A stretch of 64,000 nt of DNA. It comes from Neurospora tetraspora. Its lineage: Eukaryota; Ascomycota; Sordariomycetes; Sordariales; Sordariaceae. The translations under genes were made by a program, and so were the position numbers. Below the pieces are notes generated by a model. That model searched no databases and was not told the DNA's origin. It saw nothing but the letters and a program-made list of their open reading frames with translations. Shown here in pieces: positions 1 to 10,054 of this stretch. The stretch's first letter is position 1. Each line of letters begins with the position of its first letter. The stretch is from positions 3,906,001-3,970,000 of the forward strand of contig NW_026944386.1 in NCBI RefSeq assembly GCF_033439725.1, written 5' to 3'.

Positions 1-240
1 CCCGAGGCCAAGCTGTTTAACCAGCTGAAGAGAAAATACTCTGCCCAAAAGCAGAGAGGCTGTCGAGCGTCTGTTTGCGGTCTCAAATGGGTTGATTATT
101 CACCTGCTAAAGGAGCACGGCGAAACTTATGATGTACAATGTGATCTGGGATTACCGCGAAAGACCAAAAAGAGGCCTGTGAACAGGAGTGGTTTGAACC
201 GTAGGAAGGGCCACTTCAAGACAGTTCAAGTTATGTGAGA
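1..240 (+). other. Possible 3' remnant of an upstream gene
   Basis: The first frame from base 1 reads as a basic segment beginning PEAKLFNQLKRKYS, which resembles the LFxxLxxxYxxLR segment found in uncharacterised ascomycete proteins that often sit beside NLR and HET genes. The frame closes near base 129. A second frame stays open from about base 90 to base 240. The edge of the window prevents a decision. This could be a decayed fragment or chance. Confidence 0.2.
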
Positions 241-350
241 CGGACTTCCGGGGCCCACCTGAAAACGCTTGTCTTGTCGACTCAGACTGTTCGAAGTGTT
301 CTTTGATGAGCTGAGGGATAGGAGCAGGAGCAGACGACGCCAGGTCGAAC

Positions 351-3300
351 TTGAGAACGTTGGAGAACACTTTGATCCTGAAGAGTCATGAGATATTACC
401 GCATGAGGCTGCTCTCCTCTGGCAGAGGGCAGAAGAATCGGGACTTGTCTGGTTGTCTTGCTATGTGGGACTGAGAGATATCAGAAAGCTGTTGCGGCTT
501 CCCACCGCACATCCTGCAGCAGGGGATGCCAAGCCCTCCAACTTGGACGCTCAAACGGCAACAACGACCAGATTATTCAGTAAACTGCGGCGACAGAAGC
601 ATGAAAAGCTGGAGAAGAAGGTGCGATCACCTCTGCCGCCCGACGAAATTGTGTGCAAAGGAACCGAGAGCGAAATTGAGGGACCTTCTCCCGAACCACG
701 ACAAAATCAATACGCGGAACAGGGACAGCGACAATCGGCCAGCAATATCACGAAAGATGATGCGGAATGCCCAGCAGTCGACACATCCGCAGACGACGGC
801 CTGCCCTACAAGCCATCACTTTGGGACCGCGCTTATGACACACTGCGCAAGGACAATGCTCAACTGCTGGAAGAATATGAGACTCTGATTTCAAGAGAAG
901 TTCAGTCATCTCGTATGAACTTACTGCCCTTTGCCTCTTTTTCTGTATTTCTGTGGCTATGATACTGACTGGGTATTTAAGGTCCTGCCTCAAATCATGT
1001 TTACGACCCAGAGTCTCAAAGGTCATTGGAGCCAACGACGCCCCTTCCATATGGCTCACAGCAACTTCGCCGTCTCCAACTGGACAAGATCATTGACCGT
1101 GGGCTGAGGAAAACGGAAGAGAGCGTGACGAGAAGCGTAGACAGCGCCCTCGGAGGCACAGCAGCGTTCCTCCGCTCGATCAAAGGATTCATTACCCAGG
1201 CCGTGAGCGCATCCCCCGAAGCATCAGTAGCCTGGGCCGCCGTATGTCTAGTTCTCCCGCTTCTCACCAATCATTTCGATGCCGAGGAGGCCAACCGCGA
1301 AGGCTTCACATATACCATCCACAGGATGGAGCACTACTCCGCCCTCGAGCCGTTGGTCTTCGAACGGGGACGACCACTTAAATTCGTCTCTAAAGGCGGC
1401 GATGGAGAAGAATTTTGAGACCCTCTACAGTGCCTTACTGGAGTTTCAGATCCGCACAGTTCTTCGATTTCATGAACGTACTGCCAAGACGTTCGTCAAG
1501 GAGACCTTCAACCCGAACGCATGGAAGGAGTTGCGGGCCAACATTGACAAGGCAGAAGCTCTATTGAACCAAGACCTGGAGCATGTCACCGCTTCTGCTC
1601 TGCTTCTCGAAGCCAAAAATCGAAACGACTTGAGCAAACAGCACGCGACGGACTTGCAAAAGCTCTTGCTACCTCTAGGGGATACGGCAACAAAGATTGC
1701 CAATACGAATGAGAAGCAGTTGCAGGCCGAACAGGCAATTCTGATCGCCGTCACCGAGCAGTCCAAATTCCAGCAAGCTGAGGCGCTGCGGAAGGACAAG
1801 CAAAAAATGTCGGATGATGAAATGAAGTGTCTTCAGCGCCTACGTTTAACCAGTACAGACACCTACGAAGTGACCAAAGATAGAGTTGATGCCCATGTGG
1901 AAGGTACTTGCCAATGGGTTGTTCGACAGCAAAGCTTTTGCCAGTGGATGGAACAAAATTCCGGACCCCTCCTAATCACAGCAGACCCGGATGTGGAAAA
2001 TCCGTTTTGACCAAATACTTGGTGGATCACTATCTTCCACGAGAATCAGCCACTATTTGCTACTTCTTCTTCAAAGAACCCCATCAAACCAGAATCTCTC
2101 AAGCGCTATGCGCCATACTTCATCAACTCTTCGTCTGCAACCCGACATTGCTTAAGAAGTATGCCATGGATCAACTCTTACGAGATCCCAAGGGAGTTTT
2201 CAGTACACCTTCGTCTCTCTGGACCATCTTTTGGGAAGCCGTGCGCGACCCTGAAGCTGGCTCCATCATAGTTGTCGTGGATGCGCTCGATGAGTGTGAT
2301 CCCTCTGACCTCAAAGATTTCTTGGTCCCATATCTTCGAAAGAGCATCGCAAAGTCAGTTAACGCCAAATTCCTGTTCACAACTCGCCCTTATGATTCCA
2401 TTACCTCCCAATTTGGTCGCCTGAAAGACGTTGTTCCGTCATATGTTCGGATTTTGGGCGAGGATCAATGCGAGGATATCAGTAAAGAAGTCAACCTTGT
2501 AATTGAATATCGCGTGGAAGAGTTTGCCAAAGAAAAGAGGCTACACGTTGAACTGAAGAAAAAACTTCGCGACATGCTGCTCGAAATCGAACACCGCACA
2601 TACCTTTGGGTTGCCCTTCTTTTCGACGATTTACGATATCAATCTTTAAAAAAGACAGCGGACGGCATTGAATATGCTATTAAGACGTTGCCAACGTCTG
2701 TAAACGAAGCATATGAGAAGCTGCTAAGCAGATCGACAGAGCATTCAACCGTTCGCAGAGCCCTATGCCTCATTATTGGAGCCGTACGACCGCTCAGAGT
2801 GTCGGAGATGAAGGCTGCACTCAACGCCTGTGCCGGTATCTCACCAAAGGATGACCATGAATCTAAGGATGACTTCAAGGATCGCCTCCGACAATTATGT
2901 GGCTTATTCGTCTCTTTTCATAGAGACATAGTGTACTTCTTTCACCTAACAGCCCGAGAATTTCTTTTAGGAAACCCTCAGGTCGAGCCCTCTGTGCTCG
3001 TTGCTCAGGTGCATGTTAACACGCAATGGCAATCCTCAATCTCTGCACACCAAGCACATGCTGAGTTGGCCCGCGCCTGCGTGCAGAATTTGTACATGCT
3101 TACCAGGGATGGCTTCGGCGACCTTGACGAGGAAGAATTCAACCTGAAATGTCTTCGTTTCTCATATTGGGCTCGGTATTGGGAGGAGCATTACCACCTC
3201 AGCAACGGGAGTATCGACGATGATGTGACTTTCCTGACGGCTGCACTCTCAATCTTTCACCACCAAACAACGGGGTTCTCAACATACTTTGACTCCGGAT

Positions 3301-5138
3301 ACAACAGTACGGTCATGGATGCGGTGCGTCGTCATTACCCGAATCTCTGGACGCCTTTCCGAGTTGCGTCCTTTACAGGATGCAATGCGGTTGTGAAACA
3401 TCTTTTCGCAACGGGAGTTGACCTAGAAATTGAGCAGCATGGAGGAGGTGGTGAATGGCCAGCGGTACAGCTTGCCGCTGGGAAGGGCTACCTTGACACT
3501 GCATTGTTGCTACTGAGGCATCTTCCTCCCAATGCAGCGGAAAGGATTGGTGCCAAGCCAATTAACAAGTCGATCTCCAAGTCGAGAACTAATGGCACAA
3601 ATCCGTTCGCCCCTGGGAAGTTCGTCACTGCGGCTAAGATTGGTAATCATCATCAATATGAAAGTATGCTTCATACTCTGATTAACAATGGCTTCTTGAA
3701 CCAACCTTGGGAGGAGGGATGGGCAGGCGGCAACCTGCTCGCGGACTTAGCGTATCACGGACATACTGAATACATCAGCATAGTCCTAAAGAAATACGGG
3801 GGGCATACGATTGAACAGCAGCTCCATGATATAGGCCTTGCAATATTTCCGGCAGTCAGAAGATCACAAGAGAAGACAATCCATATGCTATTGGATTATG
3901 GGGATGATATTGTGGAAGCGAGCAGCGCGACAAGCGACAGAACGCCAGCTACAGTCGGTTGTCGGGGAAGTCATGTCATTCTACGGACTCGCCAGAGTGG
4001 GAAAACAGCTCTTCATACGGCAATTCAGGCGCGCCATCCAACTCCAGAGATCCCCGTGGTACAATTGCTATTGGATCGAGGGGCCTGCATCGAAGCCGTT
4101 GATGATCGAGGTTGGACTGTTCTACATAGTGCTGTTACCGGGTCCAGGGTTGCAATGGCACAGTTTCTTGTGGACAGAGGCGCCAACCCCAATGCAGAGG
4201 ATGCCAAAGGCTGGACTGCTCTACATAAGGCCGTTTCTTTTAGGCCCAATATTAAAATGGTTCAGTGTCTTGTGGATGGCGGCGCCGATCTCAAAGCAGT
4301 GGATGCTGATGGTCGAACTGCTTTCCATCGGGCCATTTTAGATAGTGAAGCTGACATCGTACGATTTCTTCTGGAGAATGGAGCCGAGCTTGAAGCAACA
4401 GATAAATCTGGCAGGACTGCTGTTCACATGGCCTCTCAACGCGGCTGGGAGGACGCTATATCGGTGTTGATCGATAAGAGCGCTAACATTGAGGCAGTTG
4501 ATAAATTTGGTCGGACACCTTTGCATATGGCTTGTGAATGGGGGAAGAGAAATTGCGGTCGGCTGCTACTCGATTATGGAGCCAATCTTGAAGCTCGCGA
4601 CAATGATGGAATGACACCACTATCCGTGGCCGCCTCAAACGGGTTCCCAGACGCAGCAGATTTGCTTGTGGAGAGCGGAGCGGATCCCAAAGTTGTCGTT
4701 GAAGCTTTCCGCACAATTGTCACACAAATTATTACAACCTGGCTGGGGTTTACGTGGAGGCTCCATCCGTGGAAACTTGAGCCTCGCTGGTTGAGGAGCC
4801 TGCGGTGGTGTTTTCAGCGAGCTGCCCTCGTTCAGAGCTCGAGCACGGGTTTTCAGGCACTTCTGGATCAATTCGTTCATGATAATGAGCATGAGTTTAT
4901 TGACTTGATGCACCACTACGATCATCTCGTTTTACTTATGATTCCTGAAGATACCCACGAAGGGAATCCGAATAGGACTCTCGACGAGTACGACCGTCTT
5001 TTTCAGTTACTTGCTGAGCACGGGGTCAACGTCAAGGGTCTTGAGGAGCATGCATGGAAAAAGTACGGCGTTATTGTCCCCATCAGTTGGCTATACGGCG
5101 AAGACACGAGGTACCTCCTGGAATGGCACGAATGTTGA
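351..5138 (+). CDS. NACHT-ankyrin NLR-like protein, frame interrupted twice
   Basis: Fungal NLR (STAND NTPase) of the kind linked to heterokaryon incompatibility and non-self recognition. The order is: a NACHT_N-type (NWD) N-terminal domain (the LWDRAYDTL region, then ASVAWAAVCLVLPLLTN), a Walker A PGCGKSVLT near 1985-2010, a Walker B VVVDALDEC near 2275, a TTRPY motif, a winged-helix-like stretch, and about seven ankyrin repeats from roughly 3990 to 4700, followed by a unique tail. A 99-nt intron at 913-1011 (GTATGA..CAG) joins the first two blocks in frame. Two frame changes remain: near the GGGG at 1366-1369 (reads as one G too many) and at the GG at 1989-1990 inside Walker A (reads as one G too few). 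Both are G runs, so sequencing error is as likely as a real break. No ATG was found in the first open frame, so the true start is unresolved; the nearest ATG, at 526, is in another frame. Confidence 0.8.
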
Positions 5139-5806
5139 GGTGCTAGCTGGGTACTCCGAAGGAGACATATCCAGCCCGTCCTGAAGGCCGCAAGGATTTC
5201 TTTGAAATGCCTACACTATGATTTATTGATAGTATGCCTTTGGTATCATGTTAGCGTATCTATCCCTGGGACAAAAATACCCAAAGTTAGATCAGGTCTT
5301 GACCACTGAACCAAACGGAACGCACAGTGGACATGAAATCGCCCAGGGGAGTTGACTAGAGGTCATGAGCCAGCAAACTAGTATTGGACTTCCCAAAGGA
5401 CGGCTTGCCTAGGTATTGCAGATTACGCGAGCAAGTTTCAACCTATAACTGATCTTGGCTAGCCTTCTTTTGTAACTTAACAAGGAATTTCTCTGGGAAA
5501 ACATGCATTTCATTATGATGAACTGAACCAGCAACAGCCCTTTGATCTATGCCAAGCTGGAAGTTGATATCCAGTACGCTACCCATGCCATCAAACGACA
5601 ACCCTTTACGCCAACCGCCGACTTCAAAGAAGATGCTTTGCCCTCAATCCTTTAACCTTTTACCACACCGTTGTTGAACATGCGGCAAGGAAAACACCTC
5701 ATTTTCACCATTTACACACAACACTGACCAGCCACGCCTTGCTCAAAACTTCCCCCCCTCTGCCAACCACACGTAAACCCCATCAGGACGCGTCCAAGCA
5801 CCCCCC
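5139..5806. other. Intergenic spacer between convergent genes
   Basis: This lies between the 3' ends of the NLR gene and the MetE-like gene. No credible coding frame, RNA gene or repeat was seen. Confidence 0.6.
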
Positions 5807-7183
5807 TCAAGCCTCCCCCCAAATCTCATCCGCAACCTCCCTCACCAACCTCAACTTCTTCCTCTGATCCTCCTCACTGAGGGGGTACCCACTCTCATGC
5901 GTACTAAACCCACACTGCGGACTAACCGCCACCCTCTTGAGCGCCTCCTGCCTGCTTTCCTCGCTCCCCTTCGCCACCCAACTCACAGCCTCTTCAACCC
6001 TCCGTTTAACCTCCTCCTTACTTTCCAACTCCCTCAGTTTCGTCGACACAACACCCAATACGACATTCTTGTTTTTGGGGAGGTATTGAAGCGGTTCAAA
6101 ACCACCGGCGCGCGAGGTGTCGTATTCGAGGTAGAAGGTGTTGACGTTCAGGGAGGTGAAAAGTTTCTGGGCGATCACGTCGTAAGCGCCCGAGGCGAAG
6201 TGGCGGCCGCCGATGAAGTTGCCGCGGCAGAGGTGGACGCCGGTGTGGAAGTCGGCGGGGAGGAGGGAGAGGGAGGTGTTGTAGAGGTGGATGTAGGAGT
6301 CGAGGAGGGAGTCGATGGAGACGGTGTTTTCGGGGTCGGAGGCGTAGCCGGTGCGGAACTCTTCGGAGCAAAAGTCTAAATAGTTTTTTGTGAGTCTGGG
6401 GAGGGTCTGGAAGGTCGGGGGAGATGGAAGGGAGAAGGAGCAAGTGGATGGGGGAAAGGAGCAAGTGGATGGGGGAAAGGATGTAAATGGGGAGGGGAAG
6501 GAAAAGGAAAAGGAAAAGGAAAAGGAAAGGAGAAAGGGACACATACAAGCCAAACCAGGATCATCAAACTGCACATTCCTCAACCCAGCCTCATAAAGCA
6601 TCTTCAACTCCTCCTGATAAACCCTCGCCACATCCGCAAAATACTCCTCATCACTCTCATAAACCCCCTCCGCATACGCCTTGCCCTGCTTATACCGCAT
6701 ATGAAACCACGCGGGCGTGATCATCGTCAACTTAATATTCCCCCACTCCTCTTTTGGGGTAAACTGCTGCACCAGCTTCAACTCATGCAAATTCGACTGG
6801 CTCTTCTCCCGATCATGTCTCAACTTGGAACCAGCAATCACCGAATCCCCCGGCATCACCTTGCGGTCCTTCTCGATCAGGCTGACCACGTCCGGGTGGT
6901 ACAGCCGGAACATGCTGGCCTCGGCTTCTTGGAGAGCGACGGACCCGTCGAACTCGTCCCACATTAGACCCCAGAAGCGGGTGCGGTTGAATTCGCCGCT
7001 GTTCACGGCCTTGAAACCCAGTTCGCGCTGCAGAGCGACAACCTCGCCGACGGCTTCCTTTTCGATGGCGGGGAGGTTGGCTTCTTCGGGGGAAAGGCCC
7101 TTGTCGCGGATGGCCTCGCGGGCGGATAGCAGGTTTTGGGGACGCAGGAGGGAACCCATGTGTTCGGCGCGGAAGGGAGGCAT
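5807..7183 (-). CDS. MetE-like methyltransferase (UROD/MetE fold), two exons
   Basis: Single-domain relative of the C-terminal half of cobalamin-independent methionine synthase, a zinc-dependent methyl transfer to a thiol acceptor. Exons are 7183-6547 and 6375-5807, giving 401 aa. The intron 6376-6546 (GTATGT..TAG) is supported because splicing restores FDDPGLAYFC, the family pattern, through a split Tyr codon. Candidate zinc ligands are visible: H260 and C262 in HLCRGN, E296 in FYLEYD, and C367 in SPQCGF. Length matches the short fungal and bacterial single-domain family rather than the roughly 760-aa MetE. The substrate is unknown; it may be a methionine-related salvage enzyme. The start is the first ATG, leading directly into the conserved PPFRAEHMGSLLRP segment. 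Confidence 0.88.
   Translation of the reverse strand: MPPFRAEHMGSLLRPQNLLSAREAIRDKGLSPEEANLPAIEKEAVGEVVALQRELGFKAVNSGEFNRTRFWGLMWDEFDGSVALQEAEASMFRLYHPDVVSLIEKDRKVMPGDSVIAGSKLRHDREKSQSNLHELKLVQQFTPKEEWGNIKLTMITPAWFHMRYKQGKAYAEGVYESDEEYFADVARVYQEELKMLYEAGLRNVQFDDPGLACMCPFLLSFSFSFSFSFPSPFTSFPPSTCSFPPSTCSFSLPSPPTFQTLPRLTKNYLDFCSEEFRTGYASDPENTVSIDSLLDSYIHLYNTSLSLLPADFHTGVHLCRGNFIGGRHFASGAYDVIAQKLFTSLNVNTFYLEYDTSRAGGFEPLQYLPKNKNVVLGVVSTKLRELESKEEVKRRVEEAVSWVAKGSEESRQEALKRVAVSPQCGFSTHESGYPLSEEDQRKKLRLVREVADEIWGEA
6437..6535. repeat. Tandem repeats inside the MetE-like intron
   Basis: A 21-bp unit is duplicated head to tail (6437-6457 and 6458-6478) and is followed by a GGAAAA microsatellite at about 6499-6530. 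On the coding (minus) strand this is a pyrimidine-rich TTTTCC tract, lying entirely in the intron. Confidence 0.85.
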
Positions 7184-7601
7184 TTTGAATTTGTGGTTCG
7201 CGGTTTGGGGTTTGGGAGTGGGTGTGTGTGAATGGGGAAAGTAAACAAAGGTGAGAGCTAGGAATGGAAAGCTATGGGAGAGCTGGAGTTGGGAGGAGCT
7301 CCATGACTCCAGTTATAAGGCAGACTGACTGACAGAGCAAAGAGGGGTCAACAGTAGATCTTTGCTCTTCGTGATATGTCCGAGTCCCGAGTCCAATAGC
7401 AACTCTAGCAATTACGGAACTCTAGTGAGTCTAGCAATTCAACGAAACGAAGAGCTGGACTCTCATGTGCCATGCTAGCGTACAATATGGACACCCTTAT
7501 TCCCTGCAGCTGGGAAATAGACCCGGGCCATTGTGGACCGACGACGGCGGGACCCTGACATGTTGACTTCAACCGCGGCACCGGGGATAATGTCGATGGG
7601 G
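7184..7601. other. Upstream region of the MetE-like gene
   Basis: Non-coding as far as I can see. It should hold the MetE-like promoter. The GT-rich stretch just above the ATG is on the minus-strand 5' leader. Confidence 0.5.
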
Positions 7602-7610
7602 ATTGGTGGA

Positions 7611-8185
7611 CGCAATCCATGCACACATAGACCCATTTCAATGCGCACATAGTCCCCCCCCACTTTTTTGGGCGCGCAGCCATATCTATGTCAGCCGCGC
7701 ATTAAAGCTTACAAGGCGCATTACTAAATCCTCGTTATTTTGAAGTCATTTAGAATCTCCAATCTAGTTAATTAGCTAAGGTACTATCGAGGTTAATCAG
7801 AGTTGTTGATATTGGTATCGCCATTTGCTACTATCTTAACGAAGAATTGGATAAGTGGGATGCGCTCCTCGACAAATTGGATAAGGGGAGAGCAGGTCTA
7901 CGATCCATCTGAAGAGCAACAGACCAAGAAGCAAAAGCGTCATAGTAGATCATGGGGAAGCTGCAAACGCCATAACAATAACCCTATTAATAGTAATAAT
8001 AATCCTATTGACAGTGATAGTGACAGTGGCAGCAATAGCGATAGTGACGAAGATAGCGATAGCTTCACGAATGTACTTGGTTGATAGGCGCAGTTAGGAG
8101 TTAGAGATTGGCTATACACCTTTAAAAAGTGGGGGGGGGGGGACTATGTGCGCATTGAAATGGGTCTATTTGTCCATGGATCGCG
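7611..8185. mobile_element. Non-autonomous TIR element with 9-bp target duplication
   Basis: Terminal inverted repeats of about 59-62 bp lie at 7611-7669 and 8124-8185. They share the core ATAGACCCATTTCAATGCG and a C-run that differs in length. The element is flanked by ATTGGTGGA (7602-7610) and ATTGGCGGA (8186-8194), a 9-bp direct repeat with one transition, which is the hallmark length of Mutator-like elements. The 575-bp body contains AGTGATAG-like simple repeats and an open frame rich in Asn, Ser and Asp (starting near 7803, without an ATG) that I do not trust as a gene. The superfamily is inferred from the duplication length only. Confidence 0.72.
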
Positions 8186-8194
8186 ATTGGCGGA

Positions 8195-10054
8195 CTGGCA
8201 AACGAAGTATGGACGCTGCATGGAGAGGCAACGTTTGGGGTCAAATCACCAGAGTTTGTTGTAGGTAATGACGGCAAGAGGTGCCATGTCCAGAGAGAGG
8301 CTTCCTTCCTTGTTTATCTTGTGTGCCTGGATGGCGGAAGCAGAGTGAACAAAGCCGAGCAAATGCTGATTCTTGGCTTCCAGAAGAATATGAGGCCTGA
8401 ATTCACAACTCAGGAAAGCACGTCTTCTTGTATGAGCTCCTTTACCAGCCGTGTCTTGGCAGGCAGGTCCTGGACATCCGGATTGTGCTCAGTGTGGTGA
8501 TGTCGTTGGAGGTCAGAGAAAATTAATTGTTAGTGCAGCCAGGGGACGTCGGCCAAGCTTTATCCGGCCCAGGCAAGTCTCCGGGCGACAAATGAAGTTT
8601 CACAGAAAGCGCTTTTGCGGGGTAGTGGGGCTGTTAGCGGGGTAGCATTGAGAGTCCACTGCCCCGCTCCAAGTCTCACCTCCGAGCTTTCGCACAGCTT
8701 TGTCAGCCCTTTGAACTGTTGGTAGCAGTGACGACCCAAATGCCAACTTCGCCAACTTCCTCACGATTTTGTGTTCGCCGCGGCGTGTCAGATTTGCCAA
8801 TCCTCACTGCTTCCTGATGATTTCTGACATTGATGGAACTTTTCCAACCCGATTTCTTATGACCGACATGAATTAGACGATCCACCATCCTGTCGACCTT
8901 CCCTTTCTGCTCTTTCTCCAAATGTGTTTGTCAGCTGTGACAGAGCCCTAGAGCAATGTGGAAGGAACGACAAACATTCACGTCTCATTTTGCATCCGGG
9001 TAACGGCATATCAACAGTGCAGAGTCCCGTCGCAATTTCGAAATCTGGGAGAAAGGTCGGATGCAGTTGCCCTCTGGGAAGAGACAGCGGGAGTCTTCGA
9101 GATGGATGTTGAACGGCAGGAGCGTCTCCCATGGATGTTATCGATAAGACACGATAAGATAAGCTTCCACAGGGCAGACATCCGATCGCCAAGGGAAGTC
9201 GTCATTCGTCGCATTTCTCGCCCACCTCAGACAAGGAACAATAAGACGACGCAGCAATAAAAAGAGACGACACCCTTGCACGCATCCACCACCAAAAGGG
9301 CCTCCTACATTTGCCAAATCGCCCATCACCAACTGCACAAATCCCAGCCCAGTCAAGATGGGCCAGATACGAGACCATTGGCAGCCCTATGCTGTGGGAA
9401 CAGAAACACGACATGAAGCAGTTGTAGGCCTCTCGCATCTGGCAGTGCCATTTGGGCCTATCACAGCTGCTTCAGCTAACCGCCAGCCTGCCTGTCACCA
9501 CCACTGATGCGGGGCGTTGACGCGGGCAACGACAGACATGGACGACGTGAAAAGGACCGTTCATGCCATCAACATTCGGGGCGTTTCTCCGGTCCCCTTG
9601 ACAAACAAACAATGTCTTTTATTTCCCATTCATCTGGTCTGAAATCCACATCCTGACTCTCCAAGGTCGTCTCGTTTCTGTTGACAACTTTTGTATGGTC
9701 GACGGACGCACGTTCGACGCGCCTGTCATCCCATTGCCAACGCCAAACCATCAAGGTCCTCAACTCGTTGCAAGTTGGAGCCTTGAGCGCTCAATCTCGA
9801 GCTTCATTTCCAGCCCTGCCGCCTTCTCGCCTTCACGTCTATTTTGCTTCGTCAATACCCCTCAGTGCATGTTGCTTTCAGTTCCCAAGCCTAAAGCGCA
9901 CATGAACCACTTTGGTCAACCTTTGGTGAAGCTTTTCCCTGGTCAATGGCTTTCAAGTTCCCCTAAACATGTTGATCTAAAAATGCTGACACCCAAATAG
10001 CCCTCATAAATACTTGCTAGACAGCTTTTTGCGCAAACCATCCTCTCGCCCGCC
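8195..10054. other. Long spacer upstream of the RdRP gene
   Basis: Only short frames occur on either strand and none has domain-like content. The final few hundred bases are pyrimidine-rich, as in a fungal 5' leader. I see no RNA gene. Confidence 0.5.

Noticed and set aside
913-1011. Frame break between the first two NLR blocks
   Set aside because: A canonical intron GTATGA..CCCAG with a CTGAC branch restores the frame, so no break is needed here.
7803-8084. Asn/Ser/Asp-rich frame within the TIR element
   Set aside because: It starts at TTG and looks like simple-sequence translation; too weak to call a transposase fragment.
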